DNA from: Sympetrum striolatum
Lineage: Eukaryota > Arthropoda > Insecta > Odonata > Libellulidae
Direction of reading: 5' to 3'
DNA length: 64,000 nt
Assembly (NCBI GenBank): GCA_947579665.1
Contig: OX388349.1
Coordinates: 19,748,459 to 19,812,458 of the forward strand
Below the pieces are notes generated by a model. It did not search any database. It had not been told where the DNA came from and saw only the letters and a list, made by a program, of their open reading frames with translations. Within the stretch, counting starts at the first letter, position 1. Every line of letters starts with the position of its first letter. This document shows, in pieces, positions 46,311 through 56,559 of the stretch. A program made the translations under genes and the position numbers.

Positions 46311-46499
46311 TGGTTTAGCTAAAAACAGGAAGATGTTTAGAAAAGTTGAAGAGTTTCCAGGAGTAATAATGTGTACATAAATCAGTTATTGCTATAGAAT
46401 AGCTCAATTTTCGTTTAGTTATATAGTATTCAAGCACTAAGACTTCTAGTGAGTGAAGATACGTACAAATTGATGATAAATGTCGGAAATATTCAATGA

Positions 46500-46750
46500 C
46501 TGCAGGTACACATTACTTTAGGGCGTCCACGCAGCTGACGACGGCGCTGCAGTAACTCATCCAATTACTTCAATTACCGCGTTTTAACTCCGTTAATTTG
46601 GATGCGAACTCTACCACCACATTCAACTTTTCTGCGCGGGATTCGATCTTTTCATTTCCCCTTCAGACTCCTCTTATTAAAGGTGCGGCCTTTAAAGGCG
46701 TTCAGCGCGGCCTATTTTGCCCTTTCATTATTTTTTGCTAGCGGAGGTGT
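46500..46750. other. CpG-dense patch with homeodomain-like sites
   Basis: Contains GACGACGGCGCTGCAG and two CAATTAC words near 46560-46580 (homeodomain TAATTG cores). No exon signal. A candidate regulatory element. Confidence 0.3.
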
Positions 46751-46978
46751 TTGAATTAGTATTTCCGAACGATTATATAATTTATTATATTTTTTTTGGG
46801 TAAAATTTAAAAATTTTTAAAATTCTTTATCGAAGTAAAAGTATTTTTTGTAAAAATTTTCCCAACGCTCAAGTTAAATCCGCCATGTTGTTTTGTGTTA
46901 ACTTTAATGTAAACTTTTATTAAATTGAATGTAGACTATTATTAAATTAAAATTTAACTATTATTAAATTAAATGTAT

Positions 46979-47016
46979 TATTAATATTAATATTAATATT
47001 AATATTAATATTAATT
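46979..47016. repeat. (TTAATA)n microsatellite
   Basis: Six nearly perfect TTAATA units in a purely A/T run. Neighbouring sequence repeats TATTAAATTAAA, so the tract probably grew from AT-rich background. Confidence 0.95.
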
Positions 47017-47461
47017 TCTCTTCTCATAATTAATTACAAATGATAAAATGTATGTTCGTAACATGGGTTTTCTTTAAATTGGCAGTCACCGGATTTTCCG
47101 ATTACCGACTCTTGATGATATGTAACGGAAAAGTAAGAAAACAAATAATAAGTTAATACATTAAAATAAAGTTAAGACAGAAACATATAGTACAAATAAT
47201 ATACAAAATTATGAACAAAAATGAAGATTCTTTTTAAATTAAATATCATTATAATCATATATATTATTATTAGATTATATTCCATGATTGCGGTACGTTT
47301 ACTCCTTCCTGCGTTCCTCAATGGATTCACTCCCTTACGCTTCGTTTAAAAGCATCTCCGTCATTTATTTCGTATGCTAGAGTAACGAACGGAGAAGAGA
47401 CAGCGGGAGAAGAGAGGGGGGAGTCGTAAAGCGAGGGAAGAGGAAATGGGTAACTCAAATA

Positions 47462-47599
47462 TTGAGTGGAGAAGAACTGCTAAAGGAAGCAATTGAAGGC
47501 AGGATGCGGAGGGGAAACAAAGCCTGAAGATTTCAGATAGGGTTAAGTTATCAAGTAATGAAAGAAATGGTGGTTAATGGCAATGAAAAGGCTTTTTAA
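47462..47599 (+). pseudogene. LINE C-terminal coding remnant
   Basis: The frame reads LSGEELLKEAIEGRMRRGNKA, a stop, then RFQIGLSYQVMKEMVVNGNEKAF. The pattern LLKxxIEGR followed by a basic stretch and a Y/LSYxxMK segment is typical of the region near the C-terminus of some arthropod non-LTR retrotransposons. The same pattern recurs at 54.2 kb. It is decayed by at least one stop. Confidence 0.5.
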
Positions 47600-47824
47600 C
47601 CTAACAAAAGGAAAAAACACATTTGAATGGTCAATTTTTGTGATTTACTTTTGTATATAAAGGAAGATAGCCTTTTCTTGTGTATATTTTCTCTCGCTCT
47701 GTAATTTAAGTCGGCGTGGTTTTGTATCAGTGTTTTTGGCCATTTTATACATGAAATGAATCTAGCTCGAAATCTCTCATTCGAAAAATTCATCTTGTAA
47801 CCGACTGAAAAACTCATTTTTCAA

Positions 47825-48160
47825 TTATTAGTGAGATGCTTTCCGACTTGCGTCGTAATGCGTAAGTCGGAAGCGGAAGCGTTCGATGGCGCATTCTTGT
47901 TGAGCTCGTTGCCCGGGCGACTTCACAGTTCCGGAGAAATGGGAATGCAAAAAGTGTTTTTTTCCACTGTTTTGCGATTCAGTCGGAGAGGAAAACAAAT
48001 TGCGAATGCGCTCTCCGTTGTGTTTTCGCAACGTGATTGGCGAAATTCTCCTTTTGGGACAACGCCCATATTTTACGCATAACTTTTTTGCTATTGTGCT
48101 CTGGTCCGTTTGTGCGTGGAAGGATTGGAAACCATAGAAGTAAGTTCTTACTGAGTGTAC
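47825..48160. promoter_or_regulatory. CpG-dense patch with RFX X-box-like palindrome
   Basis: GTTGCCCGGGCGAC (47908-47921) is close to the RFX X-box (GTTGCC N2 GGCAAC) with one mismatch in the second half. ATTGGCG (an inverted CCAAT box) follows near 48037-48042. The 161-codon minus-strand frame (47828-48313), the longest in the window, overlaps two plus-strand frames and has no recognisable domain. Confidence 0.3.
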
Positions 48161-50095
48161 GATTGGCCCGAAAATATCTGAAAGTCTTGGAATTAGGTGA
48201 GTTTGAGAAGTCTCATCTTCCATCCATCCTGTCGCCAATGATGTTAAATTTATAATTGATATATATACAATTGATACAAATGTATGGGTACCTAGAATTA
48301 GAGAAGAAACCATTATAAGGAGTAAATGTAGAAAAAAGCAGAAGGGGTTATCTTAGGAAAGAAGAGCCACTATAGGGGAACAACGCCCATAAAGAAAGGT
48401 GAAAACCTGCACAAACTTACTGATAGTAGAAGCTAAAGTATGTAAAGAAAAGCTATTTATAATATGGAAATTATAACAGCAGTACTATAAAAATATTGGC
48501 ATAAAATGAAATTAATAACTCGTCACGAGTAAGAGGAAAGCATGAGATATTTTTAATAACTGTTCACATTGCAATCAATCACTTTATAAGATAAAAAATG
48601 AAAAGAAATGAGCATTTTAAACATATTACGATGCAAAAGGGGAGGAAGATCGAGGTAAAGCTGGTTGAATTGCTAAAGAGAAGGAATTCATGAAGTTAAG
48701 ATAGTAACAGGAAATGTATGAAAATATGTATAGATGTCGCGTAAGATGTATAGTCTTAAATGGTGATGTAAAGGCATGAAGTGGTATGTACATTCGTATG
48801 GTAAATAAAGGAATAAAATTACGTGCTTGCCTTGAAAGGTAACAGCGTGATGCTCATGCATGAATGTAAAATATTGCGTGTATGTGCATGTTTTAAGGAA
48901 CGGAAGTAATAAAATTCAACCTTGATAAACCTGATTTTTGTCTTGCTCTGATTCACATTGATTGGCGAAATTGTTTTTTTACGAAATAATCTTTAGCTTT
49001 TCTTTAGAAATCGGATCGATTGACTTCGGAATGCTGTAGAATTGATACTATACATCTTTGATGTTCTAAATTGTAATGAGATACATGAATGTAGGTTAGG
49101 TCTCCTTTGGAAAGTGGATAGGACATCAATCTTAATTGCATTTTCTTAATTGGATTTACTTCTTTCTGGTCATTATCGTAAGAGATTGATTTTTTGGGTA
49201 TCATGCGCCTAAGCATTGGATATAGGGTAGATGAAACACTGATACAGTTGGCGTTATATTTATATGTTTAAAATTAATGATTTAATGAATCCCGACAAGA
49301 ATTCACAATCCTGGGAACTTACACTTCATCCCTTATTACTTCCTCCCTTCTTATCGATATATATTAAAATAGATATAATGTTATATATCGTTCATCAGCA
49401 CATATCCTGCCACCGTCTTACTTGCCGAAATGAGAAGTTAGTTTGGAAATTTTAATCCTATATACAAAGAATAATAGTTCTGAATCCTTGAATTCTATTT
49501 TAGTATAGATGATGTAAATTTATATATAAAAGGTGTACTACTTTCTAAAATAAAGTAGTAAGATATTAAAATCAAAAATTCTAAATTTGAATTTCTTCAA
49601 TGGTACTTGTTAGTCTTTCATCAAACCAAATGTCTTGTAGAGTGATTAAAAAAAAAACTGGTGCAATTCCTTCTTAAAAATCTCGTAAAGTTTAAGATTA
49701 CTGTTCAAGGCTTTTGGTATAATATATTGTTTTTATAACAAATTTTGCTGTTATAGCTCACTTCCGTTGTTTTAAGTACGATTCTAAAGCCTGACACCTT
49801 GCAAACTATATTTTGCGAACTTATTTTCCCCACAACCTTTTCCTTTGAATGGCATTTAAAACATCGTGAGCCTTTGTTTAACGGTATTAAGCCTTTTTTT
49901 CGTAATGTGCTGTCTTCATAATTTCCTCGTATTTTCAACGGTCGGAAGTTTAAAACTTTTTATTCTTAGATGCATGTTTACCTTTTTCTGGTCCAAAAAT
50001 AATGCAATGCATCGAGGTAGTATAAAGCCCAGTATTCTCCATTTAAAGCCCTTTTGTTTTTTTCCCTCTTTATTACTTCACCGGTTATTCTTCCG
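48160..50095. other. AT-rich non-coding DNA
   Basis: The plus strand is purine-rich around 48.3-48.8 kb and ends near AATAAAGGAATAAAATTACG, possibly a decayed retroelement end, but no motif supports it. Nothing else recognised. Confidence 0.4.
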
Positions 50096-50640
50096 AATTC
50101 GCTTGTTGCTTGAACACAATGTTTTCCGTTAAAGACGAAGAAATGTCTTCCGTTGGATTCTTCCTGCAGCCCATAAAGCGCTTAGTATTAATATGTTTAT
50201 GCGTCCCCGAACGCACCCATTTTATTTCTCAGCCCATCTGAATAATTCACGCCATCTCCAGAGATGTGGATCTCTCTTTTCCTCCTGCACAACTTCTTTC
50301 TCCCAAACTCGCTAATAACTCCGAGCTGTTATTTACCGTTTACCATCCTCGGCAGTCGTGCGTTCCCTTGACAACGGGGCATCTATTTCTCGCCGCGATA
50401 GTTCCGCAGTTTCCTCGAAAAAGTTCCAACTCTCCGCTTCGACAACTGCGAACGAAGTGGTATTAGACAACACGTTTGCTTGGACTTTATTGACCCTTTT
50501 GCTAACGCTCTCGAGTGTCTATTCTGAAGTGGCCGAGTCAACTCCTCGCATTAAGAGTGAACTCACGCTCTCCCGCGCAGAAATAGTTTGCCCGTCATCT
50601 CGGTGCGGTGCTTGTTTTTTGCCGCTGAACATTGCTTGAC
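50096..50640. other. CpG-dense patch
   Basis: Many CGs between 50.2 and 50.62 kb (TCTCGCCGCGATAGTTCCGC and others), bordered by AT-rich DNA. Frames of 66 and 93 codons overlap without domain. A candidate regulatory element. Confidence 0.35.
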
Positions 50641-50864
50641 CTTTGAAAATACGTTAAAATTATGAAGACTGCAGTTTTGGACAAAATCTCGGTATCGTTA
50701 AAAAATGTTTTTAAATGTTTTAAATATTTTTGAAAGATAAAGAAAGGTCGAGAGGATCATCATGCATCTGCAATATATCGCCTGAAAGGTGACAGATTTT
50801 CGTGAATCGGAAATTTGGATATCTTATAAATATTATTTATTGAGAAAAGGGTTAAAGGTACTTT

Positions 50865-50995
50865 GCACATGAGGGCGTGCACCCAGAAAAATGTCAAAAG
50901 AAAAACGGACTTGAAAAAAGTCTGACGGGGCCGGGAATCGAACCAGGTATCTTTCTCTATCCTGCCTTAACTATCTAGGCTACCAGGACAGAAAA
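50865..50995 (-). mobile_element. tRNA-derived SINE (minus strand)
   Basis: Minus-strand B box GGTTCGATTCC (50944-50934), then CCGGCCCCGTCAGAC, TTTTTTCAAGTCCG and GGGTGCACGCCCTC at the far end. This is the same tail as the copy at 1.7 kb. The head contains a degenerate A box within TAGATAGTTAAGG. It is the left half of an inverted SINE pair. Confidence 0.88.
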
Positions 50996-51046
50996 TTTTT
51001 TCACAAGGCGAACACAAAGTTCCCTAAACGGCTTGTAAAAATGTTT

Positions 51047-51155
51047 TGGCCGGGTATCCTAGATGGCTAAGGCAGCCTCCCGGATAGAGGAAGATCCCGG
51101 GTTCGATTCCCTGCCCCGTCAGATTTTTTTCAAGTCCTTTTTTCCTTGGGATTAT
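51047..51155 (+). mobile_element. tRNA-derived SINE (plus strand)
   Basis: A box region TAGATGGCTAAGG (51060-51072), CTCCCGGATAGAGGAAGATC, B box GGTTCGATTCC (51100-51110), CCCCGTCAGA, then TTTTTTTCAAGTCC and CCTTGGG. The cleanest example of the family head in the window. It faces away from the minus-strand copy 50 bases to its left. Confidence 0.88.
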
Positions 51156-51533
51156 ATAATAAGTCCGAAATTTCGTAGAAGCGTCGAGAAGACGGGAAGG
51201 TTGGAATAAATTTCTATCAAGGCACATTACTACTAAAAGCTATTTAATAATGAAAATAATATGAAAAGATTAGAATTTCCGTGAATAATTCGCTGTCCAG
51301 TTTCTTTAATTCGTTAAGTATTTATTTTGCGAAATATAAAGAACATATAAACATATTTAATATATAAATAATTTCGTTGTAAGTATTCTTAATTTATATT
51401 GAGATGGCATTAATATAAGTAGAAATCGTCTTAACCTTTTGTAATAGCTAATAGAACGTAGACATTCATTGTAATTACACAGACGTCAATTCGACTAAAT
51501 GAGGCTTTACTTGGTGGTATTCCTGGACAAAAG

Positions 51534-51717
51534 AAGCAAATTGACAAGGAATAGATTTATTTATACTAATACTACAGAAGAATACTAAAGAAGATACAAG
51601 AAATTGTTTAATATTTAGGTGCCTGAAGATGATGCTATGCATCGAAACCCCGGGTCGTCTGTAACAATTTCTTCTGTGGTAGTAGTATAAATAAATCTAT
51701 TCCTTGTCAATTTGCTT
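51534..51717 (+). mobile_element. Fold-back element P3 with hammerhead-type ribozyme fold
   Basis: Arms at 51534-51582 and 51669-51717 are inverted copies matching at 47 of 49 positions. The centre reads CTGAAGA (51623-51629), T, the perfect hairpin GATGC-TAT-GCATC (51631-51643), GAAAC (51644-51648), a mini-stem AC C..GG T, and GTC (51654-51656). GAAATTGTT (51600-51608) and AACAATTTC (51663-51671) pair to extend stem I, and C22 with G57 closes it beside the core. Order and words fit a hammerhead ribozyme with a short stem III, cleaving after C51656. The extra T before stem II is a deviation. No reading frame exists. Penelope-like retroelements are known to carry such motifs. Confidence 0.6.
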
Positions 51718-51719
51718 CC

Positions 51720-52570
51720 TTTTTTACATAGATGTCGTCCTACGTCAAGTAAACCCTCCTTGAAAATGGAACATTTCAGCATAGTAACGTCTCCAGGAAG
51801 GAGTTCAGACGTTCTCTGAAGGCCAACGAAGAGCTTATGAATATTTCATAGAAATTGAATGTTTTTCAGAAAGTGTCGTCTCTGGGCAGTCGAACGAAAG
51901 GGAAATGTTCCACTGATGAACCATTTTGGGTCTATAGTCTGAATCGAACGTAATTGATCAAAATTACTGTAATTAAGACTCGTATCAGTAGCATCGCTCG
52001 AATATTAATATTTTAGTTGTTACGCCTTACTTTTTAATTCCTCTATTTATTGATCAGGTTACATAACAATCCTAAATACCTTTTTCTGTGACTTGATAAG
52101 TCTTATCGCATGATTTCAACCACCAGTTTTTTTGCTTTATCCCCTCATTCCTTTTTCATGTGTATATTTTTTCTATAAAAATCAAGAATTATTAGTTACA
52201 AAGCTTACAATTCTTACATTTAACGTTTATTCCATTTATATAATATTTAAATGTTAGACATATGGACATTCAGAAGACCTTTTACAAGAATTTGAGTGAA
52301 ATTCAAAGTTTCTCCGTAAGAAAGACATGCAAAGTTCACTTTGACGTATTCTTTCCTTTACTTTATCTCTTGGGAAACGACGGGCAGTTCTGCTTGTTTC
52401 TCAATAAAAAGCCTTCCAACATCTCCAGCACTTCCTCCTTGCAATCCTCTTAACCAACTTGTTCATCGACTGAAAGATGAGTGTCCTTCATCTGCCCGTA
52501 CAGTATTCAGTAAGGTTTGAGACTTCACCTCAACAGCTGTAGCTACCAATAGCTCTAAAGATGGAATTGG
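51720..52570. other. AT-rich non-coding DNA
   Basis: No feature recognised. Confidence 0.5.
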
Positions 52571-52574
52571 CTTG

Positions 52575-52717
52575 TCACACAAGAGGAAATATTTGCACAT
52601 TTGCATCAGGGAAAATCTCAAGGAGAAAAGGAAAAAAATATCTGACGGGCCGGGAATCGAACCCGGGATCCTCCTCTATACAGGAGGCTGCTTTCACCAG
52701 CTGTGCTACCCGGTCAG
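52575..52717 (-). mobile_element. tRNA-derived SINE (minus strand)
   Basis: On the minus strand CTGACCGGGTAGCACAGCTGG (A box TAGCACAGCTGG, 52709-52698), CCTCCTGTATAGAGGAGGATC, B box GGTTCGATTCC (52663-52653) and CCGGCCCGTCAGA. A degraded A/T-rich tail runs to about 52575. A 66-codon frame across it is SINE-derived. Confidence 0.85.
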
Positions 52718-52744
52718 AACATTTACTCAAGCCGTTTTACGAGC

Positions 52745-52990
52745 TTAGTTACGTAAGGTGAGGAGTGAGGTATATTACATTTATTTCCTCTGAGTTCTAT
52801 CTATGGAAAAATATACGTGAGAGCAGCACTAGGCAAATAGTGACACTTTTAGTATTCAGTCGGGAGTTTTAATTGCGAATGAACAAGGTTAATACCATGA
52901 TTTAAACATCAATCATACCTCATTAGCTTTCACGTTATCACAGCAAGGTCGAGACTGAAGTAAATGGAGTATACGTATTCATCTACCAAA
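52745..52990 (+). repeat. GAGTGAGG-family repeat
   Basis: AAGGTGAGGAGTGAGGTA at 52750 begins a stretch collinear with 38.79-38.99 kb. Shared landmarks are CCTCTGAGT, GAGAGCAGCAC, CATCAATCATACCTCA and GTCGAGACTGAAGTAAA. It lies beside the 5' end of the SINE at 52.6 kb. Confidence 0.7.
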
Positions 52991-52999
52991 AGATAAACC

Positions 53000-53465
53000 A
53001 TATGCCATTAGTTGGAGCATTTTCACCTACCGACATACACTCTCCGCCATTGGCGTGCATTTTTAACGGTTTTTCGAGTGATTACTCTCCCTTTATTTAT
53101 GAATATTCCCCCCAGAGGCCCTGCGTGTCTTCCGTGACGCTCGTCATTAAAGATGTCGTGAGCATTCAATTCTCCCTTCATTAGCATGCGGTCACATTGT
53201 TTCATCCCCTCATTAGCGTAATTCACTCTTATGTTTGTCCCTCGGCGCCGACTTCTCTCTCACAGTTATGTACCAAATGCGCGTCCGCCAATCGCCGCCT
53301 CCATTCATTCAGAACTCGGTGCGATTTCCAACCGACTGTCATTGGTCGCTGTTTTCTTTCACTTTACGGGTATGTTTGTTTTTATACCTCTTTGATAACT
53401 ATCGTAATCCGTCATATTATCAAATTCCATTGCGGTTGGTTGACCCTGAATTCCGAATTTTGACC
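53000..53465. other. CpG-dense patch with CCAAT boxes
   Basis: Contains CCGCCATTGGCG, GCCAATCGCCGCC and CATTGGTCG, three NF-Y-like CCAAT motifs in one CpG-rich block. Overlapping frames of up to 94 codons have no domain. A candidate regulatory element. Confidence 0.35.
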
Positions 53466-53822
53466 TATCGTATAAACTCGTGTGTAAGTCGAGTTTTTCG
53501 GTACATTTTTTTATGCTGAAATAGCCTTCCTCGTCTACTATTCGTGTGAGAGCCCCACTTATCTTTTCTCCGTTGGAAAAGTCTGCCGTAGCCGGAAATC
53601 GGCTTGTAAGTTCCCCACTTGCTCAATTAACAGTTATTTTTACATTTAAACTACACATGTGTTAATCACTTTAATTTTATTAGTAGCTATTTTTGTTTTC
53701 AAATTTACATCATTTTTGACCCTTGGCTCACACTCGAGTCAATTAGTTCTTCCAGTTTATGTGATAGAATTAGGTGCCACGGCTTATACTTGGGTCGGCT
53801 TGTACTGGGTTGTATGCGGTAC
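53466..53822 (+). mobile_element. Terminal-inverted-repeat transposon, copy B
   Basis: Starts TCGTATAAACTCGTGTGTAA and ends GGGTTGTATGCGGT, degenerate forms of the ACCGTATATACTCGAGTG terminus. Internal blocks match copies A and C in order: GAGTTTTTCGG, the TTATGCTGAAATAGCC half-hairpin, GGAAATCGGCTTGTAA, CTCACACTCGAGTCAATTAG. No transposase frame. Confidence 0.8.
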
Positions 53823-54210
53823 TTTTGAACAAATTTAGTCTTTATATGTGTATTGGTCAAAAGGTTTTTTAAATATCTTTTGAGAACCAAGCCAAACCCT
53901 ATTTTTTTACGCTGACAGCAGATTATTTACTTGCTCCTTGGATTATCTTTAAGGGTATACAAGAAGACGGTAGGATAAAAATGGTTTTTATTAAATAATA
54001 AAAGGAAAAGGAATGGGCGAGTTGAAATTGAGAGAAGAGGGAATGCTCAGTAAATCACAGCATATGTCCTTGTGTTTGTACAACTTAAAAAAAATATCGG
54101 AAAATAGTCAGGCCGAATTACTCATTAGGTAATAGAAATGAGACAAATTCAATTATGGGAGTTTAATTCTAGTTTAACTCGAGACTGGCTTATATGCAGG
54201 TTTCTTCAAT
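53823..54210. other. Non-coding DNA
   Basis: No feature recognised. Confidence 0.45.
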
Positions 54211-54212
54211 AG

Positions 54213-54332
54213 TTAAAGGTTGAATGCTAGGGGAAAGATAGAGGGGAAGGCAAAGTTTTTAGATGGTATAAAGGTCGGGTTAAGTTGTCAAGAAGTAAGG
54301 CAAAGGGCGTTAATTGGGGGATTTTAGGATTA
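54213..54332 (+). pseudogene. LINE C-terminal coding remnant
   Basis: The frame NARGKIEGKAKFLDGIKVGL continues SCQEVRQRALIGGF before a stop. GKIEGKxxFLDxIKxGLS is the pattern also seen, less complete, at 47.5 kb. Resemblance to non-LTR retrotransposon C-termini is by eye. Only about 35 codons survive. Confidence 0.45.
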
Positions 54333-54874
54333 ACGCTCCTACGGAAAAGTAGAGGATTTTAATTCCATCCTTCTTGTTCTCAATGTTCGACTCGCTTTCT
54401 GGTTATCCTTTTTCTACAAATTAACTTTCATTTTCCCAATACATCTACTAGATTAACTCCTGTTACTACTGCTCCCAGTAAGGAATGGTTACAAACAATC
54501 CCCACAAGGCTTACCATTCACTTACCACACTGTACTTTCTAGAGTATGTTAAACATATTTAACTATGACCTGCAAATCTTCTACGGATAAAAATTGGGCC
54601 CTTGAATCTCGTCCCCCGCTGTTGCATGGTCTACGGAATCTATTAGTACGCCCCTGATAATGATCATTTCAACTGGCTCACTCTAACAGGCTTATGGGTG
54701 GGTGGTATAATTGAAGAGTATCATTGTGTTACTCCCTTATCAGATGTGTTTTCTAAGATTCCATTTCTCCAAGGTGGTGACTAGCACTTATCTCACGCCT
54801 ATAATTAGATGGAATATCCGATGAAGAACTACCGTATGCTATTCTTATGAAATGCAATCTCATCTACTGTATAT
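54333..54874. other. Non-coding DNA
   Basis: No feature recognised. Confidence 0.45.
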
Positions 54875-55276
54875 ACCGTATATATGCATTATCCGAGTTT
54901 TTCAGCACATTTTTATGCTGAAATAGCCCACCTTAGCTTATACTCGAGTCAGGGACCCTCTTATCGCTTCTACAGTGGAAAAAGTCTGTCGTAAACGGAA
55001 ATCGACTTGTAAAAATGTAAATCTTTGACCCTCTTTTCCATTGATAGAACTAGTTTGATATTTTTATTTGAAATAAATATGCAAAATCACTTAACCTACT
55101 AATACCTCAATTATTGTTACATTATTGGTATCTATTTTTATATTGAAATTTACCAGTTACAGCTGTATTTCCCGCCATAGGCTTATACTGGAGAAAGATA
55201 GTTTTCCCAGTTTTTTGTGATAAAATTAAGTGCCTCGCCTTATATTCGGATCGGCTTACACTCGAGTATATACGGT
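54875..55276 (+). mobile_element. Terminal-inverted-repeat transposon, copy C (best preserved)
   Basis: Begins ACCGTATATATGC and ends CTCGAGTATATACGGT, so about 10-12 terminal bases are inverted repeats. A subterminal hairpin TTTCAGCA...TGCTGAAA lies at 54900-54922. Length is about 400 bases with no open frame, so the copy is non-autonomous. The superfamily is not assigned because the target duplication is unclear. Confidence 0.82.
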
Positions 55277-55790
55277 GTTACTTCATCCGTTACTTCTTCA
55301 CTTGGAAGAGGTCATTCATCTCTGTGTGAAACTTACATAAATGAATAGAAATCTGTATGGACAAGTGTGTAAGCCCAAAAATGTCGTGGGCTGTTTCCTG
55401 GAGAAGAATGAGTAATTTTATTCAACTTTCTTTTATTTTTTTCAGGTACGTTCACTTGCTCTGTCGACACATCCCCCGATATCTCCACCGAATGTTTGAT
55501 GTCCTGAAACGTGAAACTTTTGGCTCGATCGTGGATTTGCTTCGTAAGTACCGAACCATTTGTCTCGTGACTTTCTCCCTCACGATTCACGGAGGGAATT
55601 TGCCTGTCTTCCTTCTCCAGACGTATTTCGAAGGTTTCTCACATTCACGAAAAGGCGATTGGGAATACACGGTCGCCAACCTCTGCTTCTCTGTTACTCT
55701 TTAGAAATGTGTTGGAGTTTTCTTCCTTTAGTAGTGTTCTTTTTAAATATGTCATTTGTGTAATCACTGATGACATTTCTGATCATAGGG
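55277..55790. other. Non-coding DNA
   Basis: Two frames (85 codons minus, 115 codons plus) overlap at 55.33-55.70 kb with no recognisable domain. Confidence 0.4.
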
Positions 55791-55794
55791 CTTT

Positions 55795-55925
55795 TCTCAC
55801 TGATGCAGGAAGATTCTTTTGATGAGAAGTGAGGTAATTTGCCATTCCTATCTCGCTCAGCCCGAATGCTATTGATAGGAATAGGCTACGTAACTCCAAC
55901 ATAATGATTCTATGAATTAATTTTG
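55795..55925 (+). repeat. GAGTGAGG-family repeat
   Basis: GATGAGAAGTGAGGTAATTTGCC is followed by TATCTCGCTCAG, TACGTAACTCCAACATAATG and ATTCTATGA. The last parts resemble the partner segment at 24.84-24.95 kb. Confidence 0.6.
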
Positions 55926-56279
55926 TAGCAAACTAAGATGATTTCAGTATCAATATTAACCCAGTAACTTAGCTTACTTAGAGCTTTGTCTCTTCAAAAG
56001 TAGGACAAAAGTATATACAGATAAATGTTTAAAAACACATCAAGTCTTATTAATAAAAATACATAATTCTACAAGTATTAAAATAAATATTTTCCCATGC
56101 ATGATACGGATATCTAATATATATATTTTATGTATGTACTCATTTTCTAATGGCTAACTAACATCCGTTTGATGGACAGTAAAAGCATGATACGTAAATA
56201 GTATTAAATGAAGAACACAACCATTCCCCCATCTGTATTCAACCCTAAGACTGGTTGGAATCTCATCCACTCTTAATTT

Positions 56280-56325
56280 TAGCTGTTTAATTTAATTTTA
56301 ATTAAATTAATTTAATTTTAAATTG
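56280..56325. repeat. A/T palindromic low-complexity tract
   Basis: An uninterrupted run of TTTAATTTAATTTTAATTAA-like words that reads similarly on both strands. Low complexity only. Confidence 0.8.
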
Positions 56326-56329
56326 TTAA

Positions 56330-56405
56330 AGAGTTCGATCAGGCTTACAAGGGATGGTGAGGATTGAGGTATTTTGCCCTTGTATCCTCACAACGATTCT
56401 CTAGT
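56330..56405 (+). repeat. GAGTGAGG-family repeat, degenerate
   Basis: CAGGCTTACAAGGGATGGTGAGGATTGAGGTATTTTGCCC retains the order of the family core (GGCTTAC, GATG.GGAG.GAGGTA, TTTGCC) with several changes. Confidence 0.55.
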
Positions 56406-56434
56406 CAGGAAAAAATATCTAGGTTTTTTTCTAG

Positions 56435-56505
56435 GTTTGTCGGGACTTGAACTCGGGGCCTTGTAGTTGAAACGATCACATACTATTCATTCCGTTACCG
56501 AGGAA
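56435..56505 (-). mobile_element. Degenerate tRNA-like SINE head
   Basis: The minus strand shows GAGTTCAAGTCCCG where a B box would be and an AATGGAATGAATAG region where the A box would be. Two or more changes from the consensus make this a weak call. Confidence 0.35.
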
Positions 56506-56559
56506 GGATACGTTTTCCTCTATCCTTTCCAAAAACAGTTATTAAAATATTCCATTCAT

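Noticed and set aside
47828..48313. 161-codon minus-strand open frame, the longest in the window
   Set aside because: No recognisable domain, overlaps plus-strand frames of similar quality, and lies in a CpG-rich patch where stop codons are rarer by composition.
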